Source: Kytococcus sedentarius DSM 20547 | GTDB lineage: Bacteria; Actinomycetota; Actinomycetes; Actinomycetales; Dermatophilaceae | DNA length: 64,000 nt | Assembly: GCF_000023925.1 (NCBI RefSeq) | Contig: NC_013169.1 | Location: 1,612,001 to 1,676,000 of the forward strand | Reading direction: 5' to 3' | Shown: positions 37,508-46,024 of the stretch, in pieces | Layout: each line of letters opens with the position of its first letter | Numbering within the stretch: position 1 is the first letter of the stretch | Program-made: the position numbers and the translations under genes | Notes under the pieces: generated by a model | Databases searched by the model: none | What the model saw: the letters and a program-made list of their open reading frames with translations, nothing else | What the model was told of the DNA's origin: nothing

Positions 37508-40500
37508 CACCCCGAGCTCCCCGGCGAGCTGTGCCAGAGCTTGCGCGAGGGCACTCCGCCGCCCGCACCCAGCACGCGGCCACTCGCCACGGCCGGTCCG
37601 GCTGCGCCGACGTCCGCGTAGGGCGACTGGCGGTACCCCGAGGCGTGCACCAGCACCCTCCGGCCCTCCGGAGCCTCCTGTCCCTCTGCCCGTACCGCAC
37701 GTGCCGCAGCCTGTCCCGCCTCGCTGCGCTCGTGCTGCACCCGGTCGGCCTCCTCCCACGCGGTGAACAGCCCACTGGCTCCCCCCGCCCGGTGAGCCTC
37801 GGTGAGCCCCGAGAGCTCCCAGGCCCCGGTGGCCCGCAGCGACACCCCCCGGGGGCCGGTCCGGCGCACGACGCCACGCACCAGCAGGAACCAGGACTGG
37901 AAGAGCACCGTGGCGTAGGGGCCCTGGACGTCCTCGAAGAAGGTCGCGTCGCTGGCACCGGTGGGGTCGTTGAGGGTCACGAAGACCACCCGCCGTCCCG
38001 ACCGGACCGGAGGAGTCTGGGTGGCCACCCGCACCCCGGCCACCAGGACCTCCGCCCCGGACCGCATGGTCCGGACGTCCCGGGCCGGCGTGACGCCCAG
38101 CTCCCGCAGGGTGGGCAGGTGCGGTTCGAGCACGTGGGCCGTGACGTCCATGCCCAGGACGTCCAGCTCGTGGGCCACCTGCTCCTCCAGCGCCATCGGT
38201 GGCAGCCCGGTGGCGTCGACGGCCCGGGGAACGCCGAGCTCCAGGACCTGCTGGGTACCGTGACCGGCGCGGCGCCGGCGGTCCTGTTCGGCCCGTTCCC
38301 CGGCCAGGCGGGCGCGCTTGCCGCGGGGCCGGGGGTCGCGCCACCGCTCGAGGTCCATCAGCTCCACCAGCAGGTCGCGGCGGCGCGCCGGGGACGCGAA
38401 GGCGTCGAAGGCACCAGCCAGGACCATGCGCTCCACCAGGGGGCGGTCCACCTGCGCCCGCTGCCAAAAGTCGGCCAACGAGCTGTACGGCTGCCCCTCC
38501 ACGATGCGTCGGGCATCGTCCTCGCCCAGTCCCTTCACCTCGGTCAGCGCGATCCGCACGCCCCACTGCCGTGCCCGCTGCCGCACCCGGTCGAGGGCCA
38601 GGTCGGGGTCGGGCGCGCCCGGGCCCGCCGAGGCCGGCCACTCTCCCGGGCCGGACGAGTCGGCGACCCGCTCCACCCGGTAGCCCTCACCGGAGGCGTT
38701 CACGTCCAGGCCCAGGATCTCGACGCCCAGCTCCCGGGCGTCGTCCATGATCAACCGCTTGGGGTACATGCCGGGGTCGTGGGTCAGCACCCCCGCCATG
38801 AAGTGCGCCGGGTAGTGGGTCTTCAACCAGGCCGACTGGTAGGTGGGCAGGGCGAAGGCGGCCGCGTGGGCCTTGCAGAACCCGAAGGAGGCGAAGGCTG
38901 CCAGCACCTCCCAGATGCGGTCGGCCACCTCCCCGGTGAAACCGCGGGCGGCGGCCGCCGGGCGCCACCACCGTTCCACGGCGTCCCGCCCGTCGGGCGA
39001 TCCCATGGCCCGGCGCGCCTCGTCCGAGTGGGCCAGGCTCACCCCGGTGGTGGCGGTGATGATCTGCAGCACCTGCTCGTGGAAGACCACCACCCCCTCG
39101 GTGCTGCGCAGGTGCTCCTCGAGCGCCGGGTGCATGAGCAGTGGCTCCGCCCACCCCTGCCGCGCCGACAGGAAGGGGGTGATCATGTCCGACTTCACCG
39201 GCCCGGGACGGAACAGCGAGATGTCGATGATGATGTCCTCGAAGGTCTGTGGGCCGAACTTGCCAACCAGCTCCCGCTGCCCGGGGGACTCGATCTGGAA
39301 GCAGCCCAGGGTGCGGGTCGACCCGATCAGCCCGAAGGTCTCGGCGTCGTCGTGCGGCACCTGCTCCTCGTCGTCCAGGTCGAGGCGGACCCCGTGGGTG
39401 GACTCCACCAGGTCCACGGTGTGCGCCATCGCCGACTGCATGCGGATGCCCAGGACGTCCAGCTTGAGCAGCCCCATGTCCTCCACGTCGTCCTTGTCGA
39501 ACTGGCTCATCGGGAAACCGATCCAGCTCTCCTCCACCGGCGTGCGGTCGCGCAGGCCCAGGTTCGACAGCACCACCCCGCACGGGTGCAGGGCGATGTG
39601 GCGCGGCAGGCCGTCCAGGCGCTCCACGAGGTCGAACATCCGCTGCAGGCGGGGGGCGTCCAACCCGGCGGCCCGCAGCTCGGGCAGGTCCCGGATGGCG
39701 GCGCGGGCGTCCCGGGCGCGCACGTGGGGGAAGGCCTTGGCGATGGCGTCCACCTCCACCGGTGGCATGCCCAGCACCGCCCCCACGTCCCGGACGGCGT
39801 GCCGCACCCGGTAGGTCTCCATCATGGACACGCAGGTCACCCGTCCCGCTCCGAACCGCTCCAGGATGCGTTCGTAGATCTCGGGGCGGCGCGCCGACTC
39901 CACGTCGATGTCGATGTCCGGCAGCTCGGCCCGCAGCGGCGAGCAGAAGCGCTCCATCAGCAGGTCGTGCCGCAACGGGTCCACCCGACTGATCCCCAGC
40001 AGGTGGTTCACCAGGGACCCGGCGCCGGAGCCCCGGGCCGCCACGCGACCCCCCACCTCGCGGATCAGGTCGCACACCCGGGCCACGGTCAGGAAGTAGG
40101 TCGGGTAGCCCAACTGCTCGATGGTGGCCAGCTCGGCCTCCATCCGCTCCCGGGCACGGCGCCGCAGTGCTGCGCCCCGGTACATCTCGTCGACCGCCCC
40201 GCGGCACCGCGCGGTCAGGCCACGTAGGGCGTCGGCGGTGTCGGTGAACCCGAGCACCTCGGGCTCGGGCAGGTGCACCGACCCGATCCCGAGGTCGTCC
40301 CGGGCGGAGAGCCCGCACTCGGCTGCCACCCCCGAGGTCGCGGCCAGCAGCTGGTCGGCGACCCGCGGTGGCTGGCCGGCCCGCTCGGCCAGCCAGTGGG
40401 CCACGCGGACCATGCTGGCCGTCGAGGCCAGGTGGGCCGCGGAGGTGCGCTGGTCGAGGTGGCGGGGGTCGAGCAGCACGTGCTGACGGGCGGCGTCCAG

Positions 40501-41265
40501 CACGTCGGCCACCACCACGCCCTCGGGGTCGGCGTGCCGGACCGCGGCGGTCAGCACCGCGCGCACCCCGACCTCCTGCGCCAGCTGCCACATGCGCACG
40601 GCCTGCTCTGTGCACCCCGGGGAACCAGCCGGCGCCCCGCTGCACACCAGCTCGACCACCACCACCCGACGGGCGGCAGCGGTCCCGCCCACCTGCTCGG
40701 CCACCGCCTCCACCCACCCGTGCAGCAACCGCCTGGCCTCGGACCGGCGACGCTGCAGGACCGCCTGCCCCACGTCGGAGTCCGGCCCCAGCAGCACCCG
40801 GACCGCGGGAGCAGCACCGGCCACCAGCGCCCGGGTGGTGCGGGGCTCACCCCGCTCCCCCGCCGCGTGGGTGTGGGAGACCAGCCGGCACAGCGCCGCC
40901 CACCCCACACCGTTCCCGTGCCCCGCTGCACGCCCGGCGGCCAGCACCCGCACCCGACAGTGGCTCTCGTCCACCCAGGAGCCGCCCCGGACGGGCTGCT
41001 GCCGCCGGCCGGCTCTCCGCGCGGCCGGCGGGCCGGCCGGCGCGTCGTGGGCCACGGCGAGGTCGACCCCCACCACCGGCACGATCCCGGCCTCCACACA
41101 GGCCCGGGTGAAGCGCACCGCCCCGTAGAGACCATCGCGGTCGGTCAGGGCGAGGTGGGACTGCCCCCACGCCGCTGCACGGTCCACGAGCTCCTGCGGC
41201 CGGGAGGTCCCGTACTGCAACGAGAAGCTGGAGGCCACGTGCAGGTGGGCGAAGTCAGCGCTCAT
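37504..41265 (-). CDS. dnaE2: error-prone DNA polymerase III alpha subunit (DnaE2/ImuC type)
   Basis: A C-family replicase for damage-induced mutagenesis, 1253 aa, somewhat long for the family. The N-terminal PHP domain has altered metal residues (LHVASSFSLQYG, LALTDRDGLYGAV, where active PHP domains have extra His), so proofreading is probably lost. Polymerase motifs are GRVAARGSGAGSLVNHLLG, ELPDIDIDVES (catalytic Asp residues) and DLVERLDGLPRHIALHPCGV. Extra length lies at about 75-170, between PHP and palm. The OB domain near the C-terminus has GAEVLVAGVRVATQTPP. The start overlaps the HEPN gene by one base. Confidence 0.92.
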   Translation of the reverse strand: MSADFAHLHVASSFSLQYGTSRPQELVDRAAAWGQSHLALTDRDGLYGAVRFTRACVEAGIVPVVGVDLAVAHDAPAGPPAARRAGRRQQPVRGGSWVDESHCRVRVLAAGRAAGHGNGVGWAALCRLVSHTHAAGERGEPRTTRALVAGAAPAVRVLLGPDSDVGQAVLQRRRSEARRLLHGWVEAVAEQVGGTAAARRVVVVELVCSGAPAGSPGCTEQAVRMWQLAQEVGVRAVLTAAVRHADPEGVVVADVLDAARQHVLLDPRHLDQRTSAAHLASTASMVRVAHWLAERAGQPPRVADQLLAATSGVAAECGLSARDDLGIGSVHLPEPEVLGFTDTADALRGLTARCRGAVDEMYRGAALRRRARERMEAELATIEQLGYPTYFLTVARVCDLIREVGGRVAARGSGAGSLVNHLLGISRVDPLRHDLLMERFCSPLRAELPDIDIDVESARRPEIYERILERFGAGRVTCVSMMETYRVRHAVRDVGAVLGMPPVEVDAIAKAFPHVRARDARAAIRDLPELRAAGLDAPRLQRMFDLVERLDGLPRHIALHPCGVVLSNLGLRDRTPVEESWIGFPMSQFDKDDVEDMGLLKLDVLGIRMQSAMAHTVDLVESTHGVRLDLDDEEQVPHDDAETFGLIGSTRTLGCFQIESPGQRELVGKFGPQTFEDIIIDISLFRPGPVKSDMITPFLSARQGWAEPLLMHPALEEHLRSTEGVVVFHEQVLQIITATTGVSLAHSDEARRAMGSPDGRDAVERWWRPAAAARGFTGEVADRIWEVLAAFASFGFCKAHAAAFALPTYQSAWLKTHYPAHFMAGVLTHDPGMYPKRLIMDDARELGVEILGLDVNASGEGYRVERVADSSGPGEWPASAGPGAPDPDLALDRVRQRARQWGVRIALTEVKGLGEDDARRIVEGQPYSSLADFWQRAQVDRPLVERMVLAGAFDAFASPARRRDLLVELMDLERWRDPRPRGKRARLAGERAEQDRRRRAGHGTQQVLELGVPRAVDATGLPPMALEEQVAHELDVLGMDVTAHVLEPHLPTLRELGVTPARDVRTMRSGAEVLVAGVRVATQTPPVRSGRRVVFVTLNDPTGASDATFFEDVQGPYATVLFQSWFLLVRGVVRRTGPRGVSLRATGAWELSGLTEAHRAGGASGLFTAWEEADRVQHERSEAGQAAARAVRAEGQEAPEGRRVLVHASGYRQSPYADVGAAGPAVASGRVLGAGGGVPSRKLWHSSPGSSGW

Positions 41266-41726
41266 CACCGCCCCTGCGCGGGCCACCCGGCCACCAGCAG
41301 CGCGGTGGCCGACGGCAGGACGGGCATGCCCAGCACACCGCGCACCTGCTGCTCGAACTCGTCCACCTGCCGCACCAGGTCGTCGGCCTCCCGCTGCGAG
41401 CAGTGCCGCCCCCGGGCGAGTGCCGCCCGGCGTTGGGCCGACCCGTTGAAGAAGATCGCCCACTCCTGCAGCTCCGGGGCGACCCCGCTCAGGAGCTCCC
41501 AGACGCTCCGGGGTCGGGATGCCTTGCCCGGCACCGTTCGGGCAGCGACCACCGCCGCCGCGGCGCGCAACGCGGCCAGGTGGGCCGCCTCGTAGCGGTC
41601 CTCGGGGGCAGGCGCCGCACACGCCTCGGCCAGGCTCGCCCGGGCCCGCTCCACCAGGTCCAGCACGGTGCCGGCCGGCGCCCCGGCGCCCACCGTCCAG
41701 GTCGGGGGGTTCGTCATCGTGGTCAT
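41265..41726 (-). CDS. SAV_6107-like HEPN-domain protein
   Basis: A 153-aa helical protein of the SAV_6107 type, found beside dnaE2 in many actinomycetes. Recognisable stretches are LVERARASLAEACAAPAPED, YEAAHLAALRAAAAVVAART, the FNGSAQRRAALARG region, and SQREADDLVRQVDEFEQQV. Its biochemical role is unknown; it may be an accessory of the mutasome. It overlaps the dnaE2 start by one base (TGATG). The ATG at 41726 is chosen; a second ATG is three codons on. Confidence 0.78.
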   Translation of the reverse strand: MTTMTNPPTWTVGAGAPAGTVLDLVERARASLAEACAAPAPEDRYEAAHLAALRAAAAVVAARTVPGKASRPRSVWELLSGVAPELQEWAIFFNGSAQRRAALARGRHCSQREADDLVRQVDEFEQQVRGVLGMPVLPSATALLVAGWPAQGR

Positions 41727-41758
41727 CGTTCGTCTCCCTCGCGTCGTTCCTGCGGTCG

Positions 41759-42061
41759 TCAGTCCAGGACCCGGTCGAGCTGCCACGCAGCGCAGACACC
41801 CGCCGGGGGTGCCACCAGGTCGAAGACGCCGGTCGGGCTGTGCCGCCCCGCGCGGGCCTCCACCCGCCACACCTCCTGGTCCGCGCCGGTCTCCAGCGCC
41901 AGCCCCTCGGACTCGGTCACGTAGCGCCACCACGGGTGGCGCCGCCGCCAGCGGTCCACCACCTCGCACACCACGTAGAGCCGGCCCCGCCAGACGAAGG
42001 CATCCGGTTGACCGGCCACCCCCTGCGCCCGCACCTCCACGGCCTCGGCACATCTCCTCAT
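41759..42061 (-). CDS. DUF6504 protein
   Basis: A 100-aa actinobacterial protein, DUF6504. It shows the family pattern PDAFVWRGRLYVVCEVVDRW, VWRVEARAG, GVFDLV and a C-terminal WQLDRVLD. It probably folds as a small beta-rich domain. It is first in the operon with the HEPN protein, DnaE2 and DinB, and is often found there, so a link to translesion synthesis is likely but unproven. CAGGAGGAAC lies just before the ATG. Confidence 0.8.
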   Translation of the reverse strand: MRRCAEAVEVRAQGVAGQPDAFVWRGRLYVVCEVVDRWRRRHPWWRYVTESEGLALETGADQEVWRVEARAGRHSPTGVFDLVAPPAGVCAAWQLDRVLD

Positions 42062-42268
42062 CGCACGTTCCTCCTGCCGGTCCCGCTCCCCACTCCGACC
42101 CTGAGTTGGAAGAATGTTCCATGTCTCACCGCACATCCAGACGGTACGCCTGTACGACTCTTGCGGTCAAGACCCATTCATCCATACGACACCGACAACC
42201 TCCCCACACCGCCCCCACCCCCGGCGCCGGACCCGCGCCTCCCCCGGACCCGGACACGCGCCGCCGCC

Positions 42269-42274
42269 TACCAT
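42269..42274 (+). promoter_or_regulatory. -10 element of the prenyl synthase gene (leaderless)
   Basis: TACCAT ends 6 nt before the GTG at 42281. The 219-bp divergent gap (42062-42280) also has GTACGCCTGTAC at 42144-42155 and GGAAGAATGTTCC near 42107-42120, weak palindromes of unknown use. Confidence 0.45.
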
Positions 42275-42280
42275 GTGGCG

Positions 42281-43369
42281 GTGACGTCACACCCCCTCGG
42301 AGACGCCTTCCAGGCCACGATCAGCGCGAGCATCACCGCCCAGATCGCCGACCACCGTGCCCACCTGACCCCCATCGATCCCGCCGCCGACGAGCTGGCG
42401 CAGGCCATCGAGTCCCTCATGCAGGGCGGCAAGCGCCTCCGGCCCGGGTTCCTCACCTGGGGCCACGTGGCCGCCGGGGGCAGTGCCGACGAGGCCACCC
42501 TCCAGGCCGCCACCGCGATGGAGTTCTTCCAGGCCGCGGCCCTGCTCCACGACGACGTCATGGACGACAGCGACACCCGCCGCGGCACCCCCGCCGCCCA
42601 CCGCGTCTGGGCGCAGCGCCACCGCGAGCACGCCTTCGAGGGGTCCCCCGAGGACCACGGCATCGCCGGCGCCATCCTGGCCGGGGACCTGTGCTTGGTC
42701 TGGGCCGACGCCGCCTTCACCGGGTGCGGGTGGGAGCCCGAGCAGATGTTGCGGGCGCGCCCCACCTGGAACCTGATGCGCACCCAGCTGATGGCCGGGC
42801 AGTTCCTCGACATCCTCAACGCCGCCCGCCCCTGGGAGACACTCGATACCGACGCGCGCCACGAGCGGGTCCGCCGGGTGATGCAGTACAAGAGCGCCAA
42901 GTACTCCATCGAGCACCCGCTGCTCATCGGGGCCGACGCCGCCGGGGTCGACCCCACCACGCGCCAGCACCTCAGCGACTACGGCCTCCACCTGGGGCTC
43001 GCGTTCCAGCTGCGCGACGACGTCCTGGGCGTCTACGGCGACCCCTCGGTGACCGGCAAGCCGGCCGGGGACGACCTGCGCGAGGGCAAGCGCACCGCCC
43101 TGGTCGTGGGGGTGCTCGCAGGCGCCGACCCCGCGGACGCCGAGCGCTTCACCCACCTCCTGGGCTCACCCGACCTGTCGGCCGAGGACACCACCTGGAT
43201 GCGGGATCTCATCACCTCCAGCGGCGCGGCCGACCAGGTGGAGCAGCAGATCGACACCGACCGTGACCGGGCACTGGCCGCCCTGGAGCGGGCCCGCCCC
43301 ACCCTCGATACCGAGGCCGTCGAGGCACTGGTGGAGCTCGCCCACCTGACCACCCGCCGCGCGTCCTGA
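42281..43369 (+). CDS. polyprenyl diphosphate synthase
   Basis: A trans-isoprenyl diphosphate synthase that joins isopentenyl units to an allylic primer, giving geranylgeranyl-PP or longer chains for quinones and lipids. 362 aa. The family motifs are GGKRLRPGFL, the first Asp-rich motif LLHDDVMDDSD near residue 90 and the second, FQLRDDVLGVYGD near 245. Product length cannot be fixed. It corresponds in position to idsA2 (Rv2173) of M. tuberculosis, with the Rv2175c homologue next to it. The GTG at 42281 is supported by the -10 box; a GTG two codons earlier is possible. Confidence 0.92.
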   Translation: MTSHPLGDAFQATISASITAQIADHRAHLTPIDPAADELAQAIESLMQGGKRLRPGFLTWGHVAAGGSADEATLQAATAMEFFQAAALLHDDVMDDSDTRRGTPAAHRVWAQRHREHAFEGSPEDHGIAGAILAGDLCLVWADAAFTGCGWEPEQMLRARPTWNLMRTQLMAGQFLDILNAARPWETLDTDARHERVRRVMQYKSAKYSIEHPLLIGADAAGVDPTTRQHLSDYGLHLGLAFQLRDDVLGVYGDPSVTGKPAGDDLREGKRTALVVGVLAGADPADAERFTHLLGSPDLSAEDTTWMRDLITSSGAADQVEQQIDTDRDRALAALERARPTLDTEAVEALVELAHLTTRRAS

Positions 43370-43376
43370 ACACCCC

Positions 43377-43415
43377 GATGGGGGGCGGCGCCAGACCGGC
43401 GCCACCCCCCCCATC
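43377..43415. terminator. bidirectional hairpin between the prenyl synthase and Rv2175c-like genes
   Basis: A long, slightly imperfect stem, GATGGGGGGCGGCGCC against GGCGCCACCCCCCCCATC, lies between two convergent stop codons. Confidence 0.7.
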
Positions 43416-43424
43416 GATGGGTTC

Positions 43425-43784
43425 TCACCACGCCGCTTCGGCGGCCCTCCTGCGGATCTCCGTCTTGTGACCGGCGTGCAGGTCCTCGATCGCCGAGCCC
43501 TCGCGCAGCGTCTCGTCGGGCTCGAAGAGCCACCGGATGATGTCCTCGTCGGACATCCCCCCGTCGGACAGGACGGTGAGCGTCCCGGTGAGGTGCTTGA
43601 GCACGCCGTCGGAGTCGAAGAAGCGCGCCGGCACCTGCAGCGACTGGTTCTCCCCGCGCCGCACGCCGATGACCTCGCGGTCCTTGATCAACTGGCGCAC
43701 GGAGCTGACACCCAGCCCCAGTCGTTCCACCAGGTCGGGCACGGTCAGCCACTCGATGGTGTCGAGCAGGTCCTGCTGGGCCAT
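43425..43784 (-). CDS. Rv2175c-family DNA-binding protein
   Basis: A 119-aa winged-helix DNA-binding protein. The N-terminal helix-turn-helix is WLTVPDLVERLGLGVSSVRQLIKDREVIGVRRGENQ. The C-terminal domain (VLKHLTGTLTVLSDGGMSDE, IIRWLFEPDETLREG) matches Rv2175c. In M. tuberculosis Rv2175c is phosphorylated by the kinase PknL, whose gene lies next to it. No kinase gene is here; the gene sits 1 nt after the DAHP synthase gene. The ATG at 43784 has GGGAGGTGCC upstream. Confidence 0.87.
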   Translation of the reverse strand: MAQQDLLDTIEWLTVPDLVERLGLGVSSVRQLIKDREVIGVRRGENQSLQVPARFFDSDGVLKHLTGTLTVLSDGGMSDEDIIRWLFEPDETLREGSAIEDLHAGHKTEIRRRAAEAAW

Positions 43785-43785
43785 C

Positions 43786-45162
43786 TCAGGCACCTCCCAG
43801 GGTCGGGTCGTCACTGATCATCTGCGCCACCAGCAACGCGAGCTCCAGGCTCTGGTTGCGGTTCAGGCGCGGGTCGCACGGGCTCTCGTAGCGCACGCCC
43901 AGGTCGTTCTCCAGCACCGGCACCACGCCGCCGACACACTCGGTGACGTCGTTGCCCGAGAGCTCCACGTGCAGGCCGCCGGGAACCGTCCCCAGCGCGC
44001 CGTGCACCTCGAAGAAGCCCCGCACCTCGTCCACCACGTCGTCGAAGCGCCGCGTCTTGTGGCCGGTGCTGCTGGTGAAGGTGTTGCCGTGCATGGGGTC
44101 GGTCAGCCAGACCGGCTGTGCCCCCAGGTCGCGGACGGCCTGGACCACCGGCGGCAGCGCCTCGCGCACCCGGCCCGCCCCCATCCGGGAGATGAAGGTC
44201 AGGCGCCCGGGCGTGCGGTGGGGGTCCAGACGGTCCACCAGGCGACGTACGTCATCGGCCGTGGTGGTCGGGCCCAGCTTGACCCCCACCGGGTTGGTGA
44301 CACTGGCCAGGAAGTCGATGTGTGCGCCATCGGGGTCGCGCGTGCGCTCGCCGCACCACAGGAAGTGGCCGGAGGTCGCGTACGGGTTGCCCGTCCGGGA
44401 GTCGATGCGGGTGAGCGGCTTCTCGTAGTCCAGCACCAGGGCCTCGTGGCTGGCGAAGAACTCCGTGGAGTGAAAGGCCGGTGAGTCGGCGCCCACGGCC
44501 TTGGTGAAGCGCAGCGCCCGCTCGATGCCACGGCTCACCTCGGCGAACTCGCGTGTGGCCTCCGTGCTCGCGTCGGCGCCCCAAGTGGCAAGGTTGCCGA
44601 GGTCGGCGTACCCACCGGTGGTCCATGCCCGCACCAGGTTCAGGGTGGCGGCGCTGGCGTTGTAGGCGGCCAGCATGCGCTGCGGGTCGTGCTCACGGGC
44701 CACGCCGTCGAAGGCGAAGGCATTGACCATGTCGCCCCGGTAGGCCGGCAACTCGACGCCATCGCGCGTCTCGGTGTCGCTGGAACGCGGCTTGCCGAAC
44801 TGCCCGGCGATGCGGCCGATCTTCACCACGGGCACACCGGCGCCGTAGGTCATCACCGCGGCCATCTGCAGCAGGACGCCCACCCGGTCGCGGATGTTGA
44901 CCGCGGTCACCTGGTCGAAGGTCTCGGCGCACTCGCCGGCCTGCAGCACGAAGCGCTCTCCCCGGGCGGCGGCTCCCAGGTGCTCGGTGAGGGTGTCGCA
45001 CTCCTCGGCGAAGACCAGCGGGGGGTAACGGCGGAGCGTCTGCTGCACCTGCCGGGCCTGCTCCGCATCGGGCCAGGTGGGCTGCTGCGCGGCCGGCAGG
45101 TCCGCCCAGTCGACCACGTGGGCCAGGGGGTCGGCATGGGTGATCCCGAACGAGGCATTCAT
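43786..45162 (-). CDS. aroG: 3-deoxy-7-phosphoheptulonate synthase, class II
   Basis: Condenses phosphoenolpyruvate and erythrose 4-phosphate to DAHP, the first step of the shikimate pathway. 458 aa, usual for the plant-like class II enzymes. Motifs are VLQAGECAETFD, GRIAGQFGKPRSS, GHFLWCGERTRDPDGAHIDF, NPVGVKLGPTTT, WLTDPMHGNT and GGLHVELSGNDVTECVGG. Metal-binding Cys, His and Glu residues are in the first and last of these. It overlaps the acyltransferase gene by 4 nt and precedes the Rv2175c homologue. trpD, a later gene of tryptophan synthesis, is at 51.2 kb. Confidence 0.96.
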   Translation of the reverse strand: MNASFGITHADPLAHVVDWADLPAAQQPTWPDAEQARQVQQTLRRYPPLVFAEECDTLTEHLGAAARGERFVLQAGECAETFDQVTAVNIRDRVGVLLQMAAVMTYGAGVPVVKIGRIAGQFGKPRSSDTETRDGVELPAYRGDMVNAFAFDGVAREHDPQRMLAAYNASAATLNLVRAWTTGGYADLGNLATWGADASTEATREFAEVSRGIERALRFTKAVGADSPAFHSTEFFASHEALVLDYEKPLTRIDSRTGNPYATSGHFLWCGERTRDPDGAHIDFLASVTNPVGVKLGPTTTADDVRRLVDRLDPHRTPGRLTFISRMGAGRVREALPPVVQAVRDLGAQPVWLTDPMHGNTFTSSTGHKTRRFDDVVDEVRGFFEVHGALGTVPGGLHVELSGNDVTECVGGVVPVLENDLGVRYESPCDPRLNRNQSLELALLVAQMISDDPTLGGA

Positions 45163-45893
45163 GAGCCCTCCGCTGCTCGTCGACTCTTGACCACACTGGA
45201 GTACTCGTCGACGTACTCCTGGCCGGTGATGGACTGGATGCGGCGCATGATCTCGTCGGTGGCGGCCCGCAGGTCGTCACGACGGGGGTGCAGAACCGCC
45301 CGGTTCTGCTCCTCGGCCGACTCGCCGGCATGCAGCGACTGCACGAACGAGGTCACGTCGAAGGGCTCGTCGAAGGTGGCGGTGAAGCTCCGCACCTTCG
45401 GCACCGAGGCCTCGATGGGCTGGATCTCGTCCACGCCCACCAGGCCCACCGGGACGACCGGGGAGCCGGTGGCCAGGGCCAGGCGGACCACACCGGTGCG
45501 CCCCCGGTAGAGGCGGCCGTCCGGGGAGCGCGTCCCCTCCGGGTAGATCCCCAGCAGGTTGCCGTCCTTGAGCACCTGCTCGGCCTCCCCCAGCGCGGCG
45601 AGGCTGGCGCGACCCCCGGACCGGTCGGTCGGGATCTGCCCGACGCCCCGGAAGAAGCCCGCCATGACCTTGCCCTTGACCCCGGGCTGGTTGAAGTACT
45701 CGGCCTTGGCCGGGTAGCGCAGCTGGCGCGGCACCACGAGCGGCAGGGCGATCGAGTCGAAGAAGCTGCTGTGGTTGGCGGCGATGATCGCCGGACCGTT
45801 GCGGGGCACGTGGTGCAGCCCGTGGACCACGGGCCGGTACAGCGCCGTGAGCGCCGGGCCCAGCGCCACGTTCTTGAGGGTCCAGTAGAGCAC
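45159..45893 (-). CDS. plsC: 1-acyl-sn-glycerol-3-phosphate acyltransferase
   Basis: Transfers an acyl chain to lysophosphatidic acid, giving phosphatidic acid for membrane lipids. 244 aa. The catalytic motif NHSSFFDS is near residue 40, the phosphate-binding motif IYPEGTRSPDGRLYRG near 115, and GSPVVPVGL follows. A short hydrophobic N-terminus probably holds it at the membrane. The GTG start has a GCAGGAGAA ribosome site; the upstream frame is a shadow. It is coupled to the DAHP synthase gene by ATGA, as Rv2182c lies near aroG in mycobacteria. Confidence 0.92.
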   Translation of the reverse strand: MLYWTLKNVALGPALTALYRPVVHGLHHVPRNGPAIIAANHSSFFDSIALPLVVPRQLRYPAKAEYFNQPGVKGKVMAGFFRGVGQIPTDRSGGRASLAALGEAEQVLKDGNLLGIYPEGTRSPDGRLYRGRTGVVRLALATGSPVVPVGLVGVDEIQPIEASVPKVRSFTATFDEPFDVTSFVQSLHAGESAEEQNRAVLHPRRDDLRAATDEIMRRIQSITGQEYVDEYSSVVKSRRAAEGS

Positions 45894-46011
45894 CTGTTCT
45901 CCTGCGTCTCGACACGACCACCACGCGGTCCGGGCGTGGTGGCAGTCCTGCTCGACGGTGTTCCTGCACCGCGGGCCCCATCTTTCCACGGCCACGACCG
46001 TGCCCCCGTGT

Positions 46012-46017
46012 CAGGAT
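46012..46017 (+). promoter_or_regulatory. -10 element of the alpha/beta-hydrolase gene
   Basis: CAGGAT ends 7 nt before the ATG at 46025. The same bases could act as an AGGA ribosome site if a leader exists. Confidence 0.35.
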
Positions 46018-46024
46018 GGTCTCC

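Noticed and set aside
37531-40227. 898-codon plus-strand frame opposite dnaE2
   Set aside because: Low-complexity translation without motifs; shadow of the polymerase gene.
42062-42280. LexA (SOS) box upstream of the mutagenesis operon
   Set aside because: GTACGCCTGTAC and GGAAGAATGTTCC only partly resemble known actinobacterial LexA sites; not strong enough to annotate.
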